Positions 28,787 through 37,436 of a stretch of DNA of 64,000 bases are shown here, piece by piece. Positions within the stretch are counted from its first letter, which is position 1, and each line of letters begins with the position of its first letter. The DNA is from Desulfobacula sp. GTDB lineage: Bacteria > Desulfobacterota > Desulfobacteria > Desulfobacterales > Desulfobacteraceae. The stretch is from positions 124,001-188,000 of the forward strand of contig JAMPXP010000001.1 in assembly GCA_023701135.1 (NCBI GenBank), read 5' to 3'. A program made the translations under genes and the position numbers. The notes under the pieces are model-generated. The model did no database searches, was not told the DNA's origin, and saw nothing but the letters and a program-made list of their open reading frames with translations.

Positions 28787-29047
28787 ATGCCTGGTGTAAA
28801 AACTGCAATATCCTTAGAAGAAAATTTATTTAATCAAATCAGTCAATTAGCCAATGACATGCATGTGTCTCGCAGCAAATTATTCACCCTTGCTGTTAAA
28901 GATTTTTTAAAAAAACAAGCCAGTATCAAATTGCTTGCTCAGCTTAATGCTGCTTACAGTGATCCGCCAAGTGAAGAAGAAAAGAGTATTTCGAAAGCGA
29001 TGCATAGAAAACAGCGACAAATGGTGGAGCAAGAATCATGGGAATAA
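28787..29047 (+). CDS. Ribbon-helix-helix antitoxin (MazE/CopG-like)
   Basis: 86 residues. The N-terminal 45 residues form a ribbon-helix-helix DNA-binding fold (KTAISLEENLFNQISQLANDMHVSRSKLFTLAVKDFL). The C-terminal half is polar and probably wraps the toxin. GGAGG lies 6 bases before the ATG. It overlaps the MazF-like toxin gene by 10 bases, the classic antitoxin-first arrangement. It should neutralise the toxin and repress the operon. Confidence 0.9.
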   Translation: MPGVKTAISLEENLFNQISQLANDMHVSRSKLFTLAVKDFLKKQASIKLLAQLNAAYSDPPSEEEKSISKAMHRKQRQMVEQESWE

Positions 29048-29391
29048 AACAAGGTGAAATTTATTGGGTAGACTTGGGAGAACCAAATGGATCTGAGCCT
29101 GGCTACAAGCATCCTCATATTGTGATTCAAAACAATATATTCAATTCAAGCAAAATAAATACCGTTGTTGTCTGCTCGTTAACTACGAACTTAATCAGAG
29201 CTAAGGCCCCTGGAAATGTTAGCCTTGACAAAGGGGAAGCAAACTTGCCAAAGAAAAGTGTTGTTAATATTTCGCAAATTTACACGGTAAGCAAAAACGA
29301 ATTGATCGAGAAAATCGGTCAGGTATCAGAAAAAAGAATATATGAAATTCTTGAGGGCCTGAAGCTTCTTGTAGAACCGAGAGAATTATAG
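29038..29391 (+). CDS. MazF/PemK-family endoribonuclease toxin
   Basis: 117 residues, full MazF length. It begins with the family pattern (KQGEIYWVDLGEPNGSEPGYKHPHIVIQN), in which the PxR/H loop normally shapes the RNA site, followed by VVVCSLTTN and SVVNISQIYTVSKNEL. It should cleave mRNA when the antitoxin is lost. Both genes look intact. Confidence 0.92.
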   Translation: MGIKQGEIYWVDLGEPNGSEPGYKHPHIVIQNNIFNSSKINTVVVCSLTTNLIRAKAPGNVSLDKGEANLPKKSVVNISQIYTVSKNELIEKIGQVSEKRIYEILEGLKLLVEPREL

Positions 29392-29788
29392 ATAACATGA
29401 TGAAATAATTTAAAACTGCTAACGGATAAGATGATTGGCATAGTTTAATGCTGTCTCCGGTTTTTGAAGGAATATCAAAAATAAGGCTTAACTTCAGATG
29501 TACAATATCGGGGGAGGATCAGTTACTTTCCAAACTCCGGCAACTATTGCTGAATATCCAAACACATTTCAAACAAAGAATGAAAAAAAAGTTATATATT
29601 ATGAAAAGTTTTTCATACCAATTGCGAACTATTTTTCTTAATTCTTATTCTGCTTCTATCTACCGGCTTTCTTCTTTACTGTCGGATCTTGATAACACAA
29701 AAAAAAATAATCCGTAAAAGGCTATATACAAGCCTTTTCCAACTATGTCATAAAACTAAAAAATTAATTTTTATATAAAACTATAATA
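29392..29788. other. AT-rich intergenic region after the toxin
   Basis: About 400 AT-rich bases. An 89-codon plus-strand frame (29448-29717) has no ribosome site and no recognisable domain, so it is not called. An 8-bp perfect hairpin (arms 29716-29723 and 29731-29738, 7-base loop) immediately after that frame may be a weak terminator. Confidence 0.4.
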
Positions 29789-29804
29789 TGGCATCATCAT
29801 TGCA
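29789..29804 (+). promoter_or_regulatory. Sigma-54 (-24/-12) promoter of the PEP-CTERM gene
   Basis: TGGCATCATCATTGCA places the -24 GG and the -12 GC exactly 10 bases apart, matching the RpoN consensus TGGCAC-N5-TTGC at all but one core position. It lies about 165 bases upstream of the PEP-CTERM ATG. Sigma-54 with the PrsK/PrsR regulators is known to control PEP-CTERM genes in other bacteria, which supports the call. Confidence 0.65.
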
Positions 29805-29967
29805 ATATAGGTCTTCAAGATTAGAGACAGCTTCAAAAAAACTAAAAACTAAGACAGGAGGTGAGGAAGCAAAACAATATATTACAAAAATTAATTTTAG
29901 AATTAAAAATTTTTTTGAATTTAAGATCGCCAGCAATGATTTATCAACAAATAATTAGGAGTGTACT

Positions 29968-30927
29968 ATGAAAAAAGTTTTATTGATAACCATGATTTTC
30001 TTAGCAAGTTTTTATTCCCAATCCTTTGCTTATCCAAGCATACCATGGAATACAACCGGAATTAACTTTGTCACTGATGACAGCGCTGAATACAAGTTGG
30101 ATTTTATTGGAGAGCTTGATCAGGATGGCAATGTTATAAATTCTGACGATCTTGCTGATCCGACAAAATATAGATTTAATAATGACCAAACCGTTGACAA
30201 GTACGATCGATTTCGTGGTGCTTTCGAAATCGACTCAGTGAGCGATGGAAATGATCAAGCTGACTTAAAATCAAGTGCCTGGGAAATCGAATTTACTGGT
30301 ATTTTTGATATTATGGTTACAAGTAAAGTTTTTACAGGACTTACAGGAGTTGTTCCAGGTTCAGGAGATTCGGTGAATATTTATGATTTTACTTTTGGAA
30401 CAACCCCAATTTATGAAGCTTTCACAGGTATTAATGGTGCGATGCTTACGATGTATATTGATGACTATGGCGATGGTGATGATTTTGACAGAACTATCGC
30501 ATCTTCTGATCCTGAAGACGTTATGACCACTGCCTCCAATGGTGATGAGTATTGGACTTTCGGATATACTGGTGCCAATGGACTTGCAGCACTTGGAGAA
30601 GGTTGGATCACACGAGGGGCAGATCTTCTTTCCATTTTCAAAGACTTTGGAACAGGGACTGAATTCGGTGAAGTGAATTTTGCGTTGAGACTGATTGATA
30701 ACCAATTAGGACCAGAGCTTCGTGAAATCGAAAGCCCCATATTCGGTGGTACTGCTGATATTGTTGGTAGTGCAGGTTTAAAGGGTATTCAGAATCAGAC
30801 CACACCAATGCAAGTGTTTGACAATCTTGATGCACAGATTGCTCCCATCCCCGAACCCGCAACAATGCTTCTTTTCGGTCTTGGCCTCCTTGGTCTTGCC
30901 GGTGCAAGCAGAAAAAGACTCAGCTAA
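29968..30927 (+). CDS. PEP-CTERM sorting domain protein
   Basis: 319 residues. It has an N-terminal signal peptide (cut after ~SFA, residue 20), an acidic Asp/Gly-rich extracellular body without recognised domains, and a C-terminal sorting tag: IPEPATMLLFGLGLLGLAG followed by the basic tail SRKRLS. Such tags are cut by exosortases in the inner membrane and the proteins go to the cell surface or matrix. The exosortase is not in this window. The start is supported by AGGAG 6 bases upstream. The gene has its own sigma-54-type promoter and ends in a strong terminator, so it is monocistronic. Confidence 0.93.
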   Translation: MKKVLLITMIFLASFYSQSFAYPSIPWNTTGINFVTDDSAEYKLDFIGELDQDGNVINSDDLADPTKYRFNNDQTVDKYDRFRGAFEIDSVSDGNDQADLKSSAWEIEFTGIFDIMVTSKVFTGLTGVVPGSGDSVNIYDFTFGTTPIYEAFTGINGAMLTMYIDDYGDGDDFDRTIASSDPEDVMTTASNGDEYWTFGYTGANGLAALGEGWITRGADLLSIFKDFGTGTEFGEVNFALRLIDNQLGPELREIESPIFGGTADIVGSAGLKGIQNQTTPMQVFDNLDAQIAPIPEPATMLLFGLGLLGLAGASRKRLS

Positions 30928-30950
30928 TTTAGTTTTCGTATAATCAGAAT

Positions 30951-30989
30951 AAAACAGGCAGCTTTTCAAGCTGCCTGTTTTGTTTTTTT
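30951..30989 (+). terminator. Rho-independent terminator of the PEP-CTERM gene
   Basis: A 14-bp perfect stem (arms 30951-30964 and 30968-30981) with a 3-base loop, then GTTTTTTT. The left arm begins with AAAA, so it can also stop minus-strand transcription. It overlaps the last codons of the convergent reductase gene, which ends at 30966. Confidence 0.95.
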
Positions 30990-32099
30990 ATATCCCAAAT
31001 ATTTGTTCACCACGGTTTCCAGATAGTCGTCAATCCCGGGAAGCTCTATGCCCGCCTCTTTTAAACCATTCCTCGTCTGTTCGTTTCCAAACCCCTGGGT
31101 GGTTGCCAGATAATCAAAAAAAACCGGCAGAGCCTTCATGGCTCTTGCAGCAGGTTTTGAAACAAACAAGCCGATGACCGGTAAAATGGATTTAAACAAC
31201 CAGACCGGGATGGAAAGAGGCTTGGAGAGTCTTTCCCCATGGCCGATAAAAATTTTCCAGACTCGCTTTTTCAGCTCTGAAACCAGGATGGCCTCGTCCG
31301 GACCTGAACATTCATGCAGAATTTTTCCCCTGGTTTTTTCGGTTTTGCTGGACCAGGCAATCACCCCTGCCACATAATCCGACGGGATTATGTCAAGACG
31401 GGTAGCGCCTGTATCCGGGGTAATCCCCAGGGTTCTGCCGCCGGACAGGAATTCGCATAAATGATAAAAAATCTGGAAATGAATGATCTTCCCGGTTTTT
31501 GAATCCCCGACCACCATGCTGGGCCTGTGGACGGTGATGGGAAAGCCCTCATCTGCATAGGGTTTTATAAAGTCTTCAGCTTCGGCCTTGGCCTGCTCAT
31601 AGGTATTGTGAAATTCTCTTTCCGAAGTTAGCCAGGTTTCCGGCACAACTCCCTGCATCCGGCCACCGACCCCCACCGTGCTGACAAATTCTATTTTTTT
31701 CAGATGATTTTTGGCCTTGCAGATTCTGCCCAGCTCCATAATATGGCGGGCTGAGCCGACGGAACATGATCTTGCTTCTTCAAGGGGAAGATTCATCCGG
31801 ACATTACCGGCGCAATGGACAATATGGGTGCATTTTTCCGACAATTTTTGGTAAATGTCCCTGTCCATACCCAGATAAGGCTTTTTCACATCACCGGCAA
31901 CTGCTTTTATCCTGCCTCTTTTTTCATCATCTTCACGGAACCCCCAGAAATCGAATAATTTACCAAGCCGTTCCACCAGATTGCCTTTATTTTCAGCCCG
32001 GATCAGAAGAAAGAGGTCCGTGTCTTTTTCTTTCAGCAAGAGCGGCACCAGGGCTGCTCCTATGGCGCCGGTGGCGCCGGTGATAAAATAGGTGTTCAT
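30966..32099 (-). CDS. Thioester-reductase/fatty acyl reductase-like SDR enzyme
   Basis: 377 residues of the NAD-binding-4 type (C-terminal reductase of peptide synthetases and fatty acyl-CoA reductases). The NADPH loop is TGATGAIGAAL at 7-17, HIVHCAGNVRMN gives the core strand, FVSTVGVGG the catalytic Ser/Thr strand, and YEQAKAEAE the Tyr-x3-Lys pair. Such enzymes reduce an acyl thioester or activated acyl to an aldehyde or alcohol. It is the last of four minus-strand genes (exporter, PP-loop, acyl-AMP ligase, reductase; gaps 7-36 bases), so its substrate is probably the acyl product activated by the ligase next door (inference). Confidence 0.85.
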   Translation of the reverse strand: MNTYFITGATGAIGAALVPLLLKEKDTDLFLLIRAENKGNLVERLGKLFDFWGFREDDEKRGRIKAVAGDVKKPYLGMDRDIYQKLSEKCTHIVHCAGNVRMNLPLEEARSCSVGSARHIMELGRICKAKNHLKKIEFVSTVGVGGRMQGVVPETWLTSEREFHNTYEQAKAEAEDFIKPYADEGFPITVHRPSMVVGDSKTGKIIHFQIFYHLCEFLSGGRTLGITPDTGATRLDIIPSDYVAGVIAWSSKTEKTRGKILHECSGPDEAILVSELKKRVWKIFIGHGERLSKPLSIPVWLFKSILPVIGLFVSKPAARAMKALPVFFDYLATTQGFGNEQTRNGLKEAGIELPGIDDYLETVVNKYLGYKKTKQAA

Positions 32100-32126
32100 G
32101 TGATCTCCCTGCTGAATTCAAACTAT

Positions 32127-33944
32127 TTAATAAAATAAGGTGAGGTTCCCCATGGATTTGAATGGAGCCATCTTTTCAGGAACCCGGCCTTCTTCCATAT
32201 ACTGATGCATTTGCTCAATGTAAGATTCGAACCTTTTCTCGATATTTTTCCGTTTTAATTTTAAATTGGCTGTTATTTCCCTGGTCTCTACCGATAACGG
32301 GTAATCGGTTAAAAATATGCCGGCAGGCCGTTTGAAATCCGGCAAAGGTTCTATTGCAAGAAACAGATCATGGGCGATCATCTCCAGTGCAGGCCGGGCT
32401 AAAAGAGTTTTAAAATCTGCGGCGATGGAGTCTTTTTCTTCAAGCCGCTTTGCCAGACCCTGTGGAGAGACCGTCACCAGGGCGGTCAATAATTTTTTGC
32501 CCTGTCCGAAAAGGACGGCATGTTCGACATAGGATATCTGTTGCAATCTGCTTTCAATACTGACCGGTGATATTTTCCTGCCGGTGGAGGTCTTAAAGAC
32601 TTCGGATTTTCTGCCGGTAATGGATAAATACCCATCCTGATCAAAGGATGCAAAATCACCGGTGGGGAAGAATCCGTCATCGGTAAACACTTCTTTTTGA
32701 CCCTCATCGTTGTAGTAGCCGGAAAAAACGCCGGGGCCTTTGACAAGCAGCTCCCCGTCTTCACGGATTCTGGTTTGGTTTTGCGGCAAGGGTTTGCCCA
32801 CGGTTCCGAACCGGTAGTCACCGGGTATGTTCATGGCGTTGGGGATAATATTTTCACTGATGCCGTAGGCCTCCAGAACCAGAATACCCAGAGCATGGTA
32901 TTTTTCCAGCAGCCATACCGGCATGGGGGCTGATCCGCTGATTAAATATTTAAGATTGCTGCCGAGAAAGGACCTGATCTTCTTAAGAACCAGTTTATCC
33001 ATGACAAGATAAAGGATAGATTCCCAAAAACCTGATTTCGTCTTTGATCTTTGGGAGACGGCATGATGGTCACCGGCCTTAATTGCAATGCTGATCAACT
33101 TTTTTTGCCAGAATGGTTTTGCAGCGATCTGGTCCTCAATTGCCCCGTAAAGTTTTTCAAATACCCTTGGGACACCAATGAAAAGATGGGGCTGAACCTG
33201 AGGTAAAAGGTCGATCATCAACCTTGGATTTTCGATAAAATAGGTGGCCGCACCGATTTCAACGGCGCAAAAATTGATAATTCTCTGGAAAAGATTGGAC
33301 AGGGGCAGCCAGCAAGGCAGGTTGCTGTGGGCATCAATATCCGGGAACCCTTTTAATATGGCGGCGCAGGCAAGGGTCACCTGGGCATGGGTGTAAGCGA
33401 TCCCCTTGGGTTCTCCGGTTGTGCCTGATGTAAAGATAATGGTGGCCGGGTCCTCCGGGGAAACCGGCGTGGGAGCCATTGGGCCTGAACCATCCATATG
33501 ACTGAGCTGGTAACAGGTTTCATCCCCACTGCAATCCTCGATGGAGACAATATAATCCAATAGTGAAATCAGATCCGGATCGATTTTTTCCAGCATATTT
33601 ATCGTTTGAACAAAGATGCCGGAAAGCTTTGATTTTTTGACAATGTGGTTGAGATTTTCCCGTGTTTCGGAAGGGTCGATGCCGACCACAACGCCGCCGG
33701 CCATGAGAACGGCCATCTGGATATATTCCCAGGTCTGGGATGTCCCCGCCATGATGCCGATGCAATGGCCGGGTTTCAGGCCAAGGGCTCTAAAACAGGA
33801 ACTGAATTCACAAACCCGGTCAAAATACGCCTTCCATGTGGTCTTTTTCCAGTCCCCTGAAGAGGAGGCGGTGTAATGGGCAATGGAAGACGGCGTAGAT
33901 TTTACCCGTTTTTCGAGCATCTCAGGTACTGTCATTACATTCAT
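32127..33944 (-). CDS. AMP-dependent long-chain acyl synthetase/ligase
   Basis: About 605 residues of the FadD/ANL superfamily. P-loop IIFTSGTTGEPKG (~170), YGISENIIP (A5 motif), TGDFASFDQDGYL (A7) and GRKSEVFKTSTGRKISP (A8-A10 with the catalytic Lys region) are present. Size and motifs fit long-chain acyl-CoA ligases (FAA1/FadD15 group). It adenylates a carboxylate and transfers it to CoA or a carrier. The start is ATG 33944 with AGAGG 5 bases upstream; a GTG at 33950 and ATG at 33947 are nearer alternatives. It is in the same operon as a thioester reductase, which would use its product. Confidence 0.9.
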   Translation of the reverse strand: MNVMTVPEMLEKRVKSTPSSIAHYTASSSGDWKKTTWKAYFDRVCEFSSCFRALGLKPGHCIGIMAGTSQTWEYIQMAVLMAGGVVVGIDPSETRENLNHIVKKSKLSGIFVQTINMLEKIDPDLISLLDYIVSIEDCSGDETCYQLSHMDGSGPMAPTPVSPEDPATIIFTSGTTGEPKGIAYTHAQVTLACAAILKGFPDIDAHSNLPCWLPLSNLFQRIINFCAVEIGAATYFIENPRLMIDLLPQVQPHLFIGVPRVFEKLYGAIEDQIAAKPFWQKKLISIAIKAGDHHAVSQRSKTKSGFWESILYLVMDKLVLKKIRSFLGSNLKYLISGSAPMPVWLLEKYHALGILVLEAYGISENIIPNAMNIPGDYRFGTVGKPLPQNQTRIREDGELLVKGPGVFSGYYNDEGQKEVFTDDGFFPTGDFASFDQDGYLSITGRKSEVFKTSTGRKISPVSIESRLQQISYVEHAVLFGQGKKLLTALVTVSPQGLAKRLEEKDSIAADFKTLLARPALEMIAHDLFLAIEPLPDFKRPAGIFLTDYPLSVETREITANLKLKRKNIEKRFESYIEQMHQYMEEGRVPEKMAPFKSMGNLTLFY

Positions 33945-33980
33945 CATCACCTCTGACCATTAAAAGCAAAAAAAATACTA

Positions 33981-35048
33981 TTAAAAAACAGGATCATAAT
34001 ATCCCTTTGGCTTTGTGATTCTAAGATCTTTCTCTTCAAGGCCCAGCCAGTTTAAACTGTTTGTGACATCCTTTCCCAGCAATACCTTATTTTTAATCAT
34101 AAAATTCACCACCGGGGTCATGATTTTCCAGTAGGTCCGGCCTGCTTTGCCTTCCCGGATCAGGGTTGAAAATTCAGGATGATAGGGGTTATATCCAAAA
34201 TGCTTGAGATCCGAATACATCAGCAGCCAGTTGATGGGATAATTGCTGTGTATGGGGCTGGCATGTTTACCGGTTTTGACAAGACCGTTTTTGACCACGC
34301 TTTTCATAATTTCGTCCTGATTGTATTTCCAGGCATGAAAAGGGGCCAGGTACCGGGGGAATTCAGTTCCGGCCGGGTATTGCACAGGATTGAAAAACAA
34401 AGAAATCTCTTCTTCGGACAAAAGGCCGGATTGGCGGAGTCCCGGTGGTGTCCAGTCGGTTTGGCAGATTAATTTTCTGGAGAATTCATAGAGCATGCGC
34501 TCCGGTTCCGGCTGGCCAGGAGAATAGCCCGCCAATACAAGGGGAATCCCCTTTTGAAGGGCTAGTTTTATGGCATCTCCTTCAAAAAGCGGAGCATATA
34601 CATAGGATATGGTATACACTGCTCCCCGTTCCTCCTGGTTTTGCAGCAGGTATTTAAATATTTTAGCATAAAAACTATTTGAAGGGGTGTAGGAGATATG
34701 GTCAATATCAAGTTTTTTCAATGCCCGCCTGATATTATCCCAGGCAATTTCGGGAATATTGACATTGGTGGTGAAGGCAAGGACCTTAAGGCCGTATTCC
34801 TTTTTAAGCTTATAGAGCAGATAAATACTGTCTTTGCCGCCGCTTAGAGGGACCAGGCAATCATATTCACCCTGCCCTTTGCAGTCGTTCAGAGCCTTTT
34901 CAAGATCGGCCTCAAACTCTTTTCTTTTTTCCTCCTGAATATTGAAATCCATTTTTTTATAATCCCGGCAAAATCGGCAGACACCTTCTTGATTTAAGTC
35001 AGAATCCTTCACGATTTCAGGTAACAAACACAATTTGCAGCTTTTCAT
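33981..35048 (-). CDS. PP-loop ATP pyrophosphatase (N-acetyl sugar amidotransferase-like)
   Basis: 355 residues. The N-terminus has two Cys pairs (CKLC and CRFC) that likely bind zinc, followed by the PP-loop SGGKDS at ~70. This layout matches the WbpG/LegG-type N-acetyl sugar amidotransferase family and related adenylating sulfur/nitrogen transferases. Members activate a carbonyl with ATP and add ammonia (delivered by HisH/HisF-like partners) or sulfur. No HisF/HisH partner is in this window, and the neighbours are lipid enzymes, not sugar enzymes, so the substrate may be an acyl or amino-acyl group. It begins 7 bases after the RND exporter gene. Confidence 0.75.
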   Translation of the reverse strand: MKSCKLCLLPEIVKDSDLNQEGVCRFCRDYKKMDFNIQEEKRKEFEADLEKALNDCKGQGEYDCLVPLSGGKDSIYLLYKLKKEYGLKVLAFTTNVNIPEIAWDNIRRALKKLDIDHISYTPSNSFYAKIFKYLLQNQEERGAVYTISYVYAPLFEGDAIKLALQKGIPLVLAGYSPGQPEPERMLYEFSRKLICQTDWTPPGLRQSGLLSEEEISLFFNPVQYPAGTEFPRYLAPFHAWKYNQDEIMKSVVKNGLVKTGKHASPIHSNYPINWLLMYSDLKHFGYNPYHPEFSTLIREGKAGRTYWKIMTPVVNFMIKNKVLLGKDVTNSLNWLGLEEKDLRITKPKGYYDPVF

Positions 35049-35055
35049 GGCGTCC

Positions 35056-37314
35056 TCAAATTTTTTTATTTTTATAGAAAATAAGAATTGCCGACGGCAA
35101 TATCAGGGTATCGCCGATAAGGGCAGTCAACATTATAACGGCGCTCAGAAGACCGAAGTATATCGTAGGGACAAAACTGCTGAATATCATCACACCGAAC
35201 CCGATGGTCAGGATCAGGGAAGACAGGATAATGCCGCTGCCTTTGTTCTGAATCGTTTCTTTAACCGCTTTACGGACATCGGCGCCTTTGACGAAATCTT
35301 GTTTGAATTCAGTCAAAAAATGAATGGTGTCATCAACGGCAATACCAATGGCGACGGCCGCAATCAATGCCGTTGCCGTATTCAGTGGGATGTTGAATAA
35401 CCCCATGATACCGAAGTTCAGAGCAATGGGGAAAATATTGGGAAGAATACTCAAAAATCCAAGAGAAAAGGATCTGAGGACAAAAAAGAGAATCAGGAAA
35501 ATAAGGATGACGGCGCTGGTCAGGCTATTGATCTGCCCTGATACCAGGGAATCAATGGCATTGACATCCTGGACAGCCCGGCCGGAGATCCGGATATCCA
35601 TCCCTTTTGTTTCCATGGCCGAAACAAAATCACGGATCTGTTGAATGATCATGGCCTGTCCGCGGGTGGAATGCTCTGACAACCGTATGGACAGCCGCGC
35701 ATGATCAAAGGATGTGTTGACAAAATCCCGAATATCATCGGATTCATAAATCAAAAGGTATTGGGAAATGAGGGCTGAATCGGACGGGATTCTGTAGAAT
35801 TCGGGTTTCTCATTGTTGAAGGACTGGTTCATATCCTTGATAAAGTCAATAACGGAAAGGGTTTTATCTACGCCGCCCATTCCATTAATATAGTCCTGGA
35901 GGGTTTCAATCACCCCTAAGGTTTCGGGAGATTTAAAGGCATTTTCTTTTCCGGCCTTAAAGGAAATATCGATGGTTCCTACACCGGCCAGTTCTTTTTC
36001 CACAAAACCTGTAGAGACGCGCATAGGGCTTTTAAGTTTAAAATACTCCAGCAGATTGGTTTCAACAGATATTTTAAAGGACTGCCAAATCGAAAAAATG
36101 ATTATCAGGATACCGGCCACGAAGATGATCCTGAAATTCTTGAATACGAATTCTGAAAGGCCGGACAGATAGCGGCTGATTTCCCATTGCCCAGTCCCGG
36201 AGCCAATCAGTTTTTTTTCATTGAAGAAGAGCATGAAAGCGGGCAGAAAGGTAAAGGCAAAGAAATATTCAAACACCATACCCGCCGAGGCAATGAGGGC
36301 AAATTCCCTGATGGAAGGAATGTCACTTAAATACAGGGATAAAAATCCAATAGCCGTGGTCAGGGTGGTCAAAAAACAGGGTCCGGCCAGTTTTTTTAGA
36401 ACACTCTCAAAGGCCTTTTGCTTATCCTGATATTTTTCGAAAACCTGGCTGTCAAGGGCGGAAAAAATATGAACCGTATCGCAGAGGGCCAATGCTATGA
36501 TAACGGGAGGCACAATGGTGGTAATATTGTTCAGCAGGATGCCCAGGATCGGGAATAAGCCCATGGTGCAGCCCATGCAAAGGGAAATATTAGCAACGGC
36601 AATGATGGTCAGCCGGATATTCCTGAAAAAGAGAAAAACTGCCAACGCAATGAAGCCATAGGTAACGGGGATAAAGGTGGCGATATCCTTTTTCATGTAT
36701 TCAGCCAGGTCCAGATTGGTAATGGTCCATCCGGCCATATACACTTCCCCGGTATAGTCTTTATACTGCTCCAGAATGGTTTCTGCCCGGCTGATGATTT
36801 TTTTTCTGAAACCCGGATCATCCGGATGCTTCTGGACGGAAATTACAATGGCGGCCGTATTCCCGTCGGCAGAAACGAGATTTTTCAGATACAGAGGATT
36901 TCCCACGGCCTTTTTTCTCAACTCTTCCAGGGTTGCCGGATCATCGGGGATGGTTTCAAGAAATTTTTGGACAATGAAAAAATCCTCCTCACCAATGGTA
37001 TCATCCACATTGGAAAGGCTTTTGATGTTCCGGATGCCGTCGATGACGGAAAGCTCATCCGTCAATTGTTTCAGGGATTCGAGGTTGTCCTTGGTGAAAA
37101 GATTGTCTTTTTTAAAGGCAATGATAAAAAATTCGTCATTTCCGAAGATGGTTTTCAGTTCATCATAAAAGGCCACATCCGGGTCATTTTCAATAGTGAA
37201 ATAATCCACATTATCAACGGTTTTAACATCCGGCAGGCGGATAAGAAAGGGTATTGCGACCAGGATTGACAAGCACAACACAATGAATCGATGGGAGACA
37301 ATTTTTTGGATCAT
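35056..37314 (-). CDS. RND/MMPL-family exporter
   Basis: About 752 residues with the two-fold RND pattern: a membrane helix at the N-terminus, a periplasmic loop of ~180 residues, five more helices (sterol-sensing-like, GFIALAVFLFFRNIRL...), then the same again. The last block VAAVAIGIAVDDTIHFLTEF is the MMPL signature. These transporters move lipids or hydrophobic molecules using the proton gradient. The start is set at ATG 37314 because an upstream ATG (37374) is only a few bases from the likely transcription start. It is first in the lipid operon. The LolA-like and barrel proteins encoded at 39041-41385 are its expected periplasmic and outer-membrane partners (inference). Confidence 0.9.
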   Translation of the reverse strand: MIQKIVSHRFIVLCLSILVAIPFLIRLPDVKTVDNVDYFTIENDPDVAFYDELKTIFGNDEFFIIAFKKDNLFTKDNLESLKQLTDELSVIDGIRNIKSLSNVDDTIGEEDFFIVQKFLETIPDDPATLEELRKKAVGNPLYLKNLVSADGNTAAIVISVQKHPDDPGFRKKIISRAETILEQYKDYTGEVYMAGWTITNLDLAEYMKKDIATFIPVTYGFIALAVFLFFRNIRLTIIAVANISLCMGCTMGLFPILGILLNNITTIVPPVIIALALCDTVHIFSALDSQVFEKYQDKQKAFESVLKKLAGPCFLTTLTTAIGFLSLYLSDIPSIREFALIASAGMVFEYFFAFTFLPAFMLFFNEKKLIGSGTGQWEISRYLSGLSEFVFKNFRIIFVAGILIIIFSIWQSFKISVETNLLEYFKLKSPMRVSTGFVEKELAGVGTIDISFKAGKENAFKSPETLGVIETLQDYINGMGGVDKTLSVIDFIKDMNQSFNNEKPEFYRIPSDSALISQYLLIYESDDIRDFVNTSFDHARLSIRLSEHSTRGQAMIIQQIRDFVSAMETKGMDIRISGRAVQDVNAIDSLVSGQINSLTSAVILIFLILFFVLRSFSLGFLSILPNIFPIALNFGIMGLFNIPLNTATALIAAVAIGIAVDDTIHFLTEFKQDFVKGADVRKAVKETIQNKGSGIILSSLILTIGFGVMIFSSFVPTIYFGLLSAVIMLTALIGDTLILPSAILIFYKNKKI

Positions 37315-37386
37315 AGTAAAAATAAATTTGATATTTTGCTTATCAGCCTTGACAAATTTTAAAAAAAATATCATGAATCATCTATC

Positions 37387-37415
37387 TATGTAGCTAATTT
37401 GTACTGCGTAGTCAA
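37387..37415 (-). promoter_or_regulatory. Putative promoter of the lipid operon
   Basis: On the minus strand, TTGACT (37415-37410) and a weak TACATA (37392-37387) are separated by 17 bases. This gives a start near 37380 and a leader of ~65 bases to the ATG at 37314. The -10 match is only partial. Confidence 0.4.
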
Positions 37416-37436
37416 TTCAAAACAGGATCATTTTAC

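Noticed and set aside
28416-28808. 130-codon minus-strand frame before the MazEF-type pair
   Set aside because: No recognisable domain, no clear ribosome site, and it covers the promoter and first codons of the antitoxin gene on the other strand.
29448-29717. 89-codon plus-strand frame between the toxin and the PEP-CTERM gene
   Set aside because: No ribosome site, AT-driven composition and no family signal, although a small hairpin follows it directly.
37349-37374. TTGACA with TATCAT as a plus-strand promoter for the first FeeM-like gene
   Set aside because: The spacer is only 14 bases, too short for a normal sigma-70 promoter.
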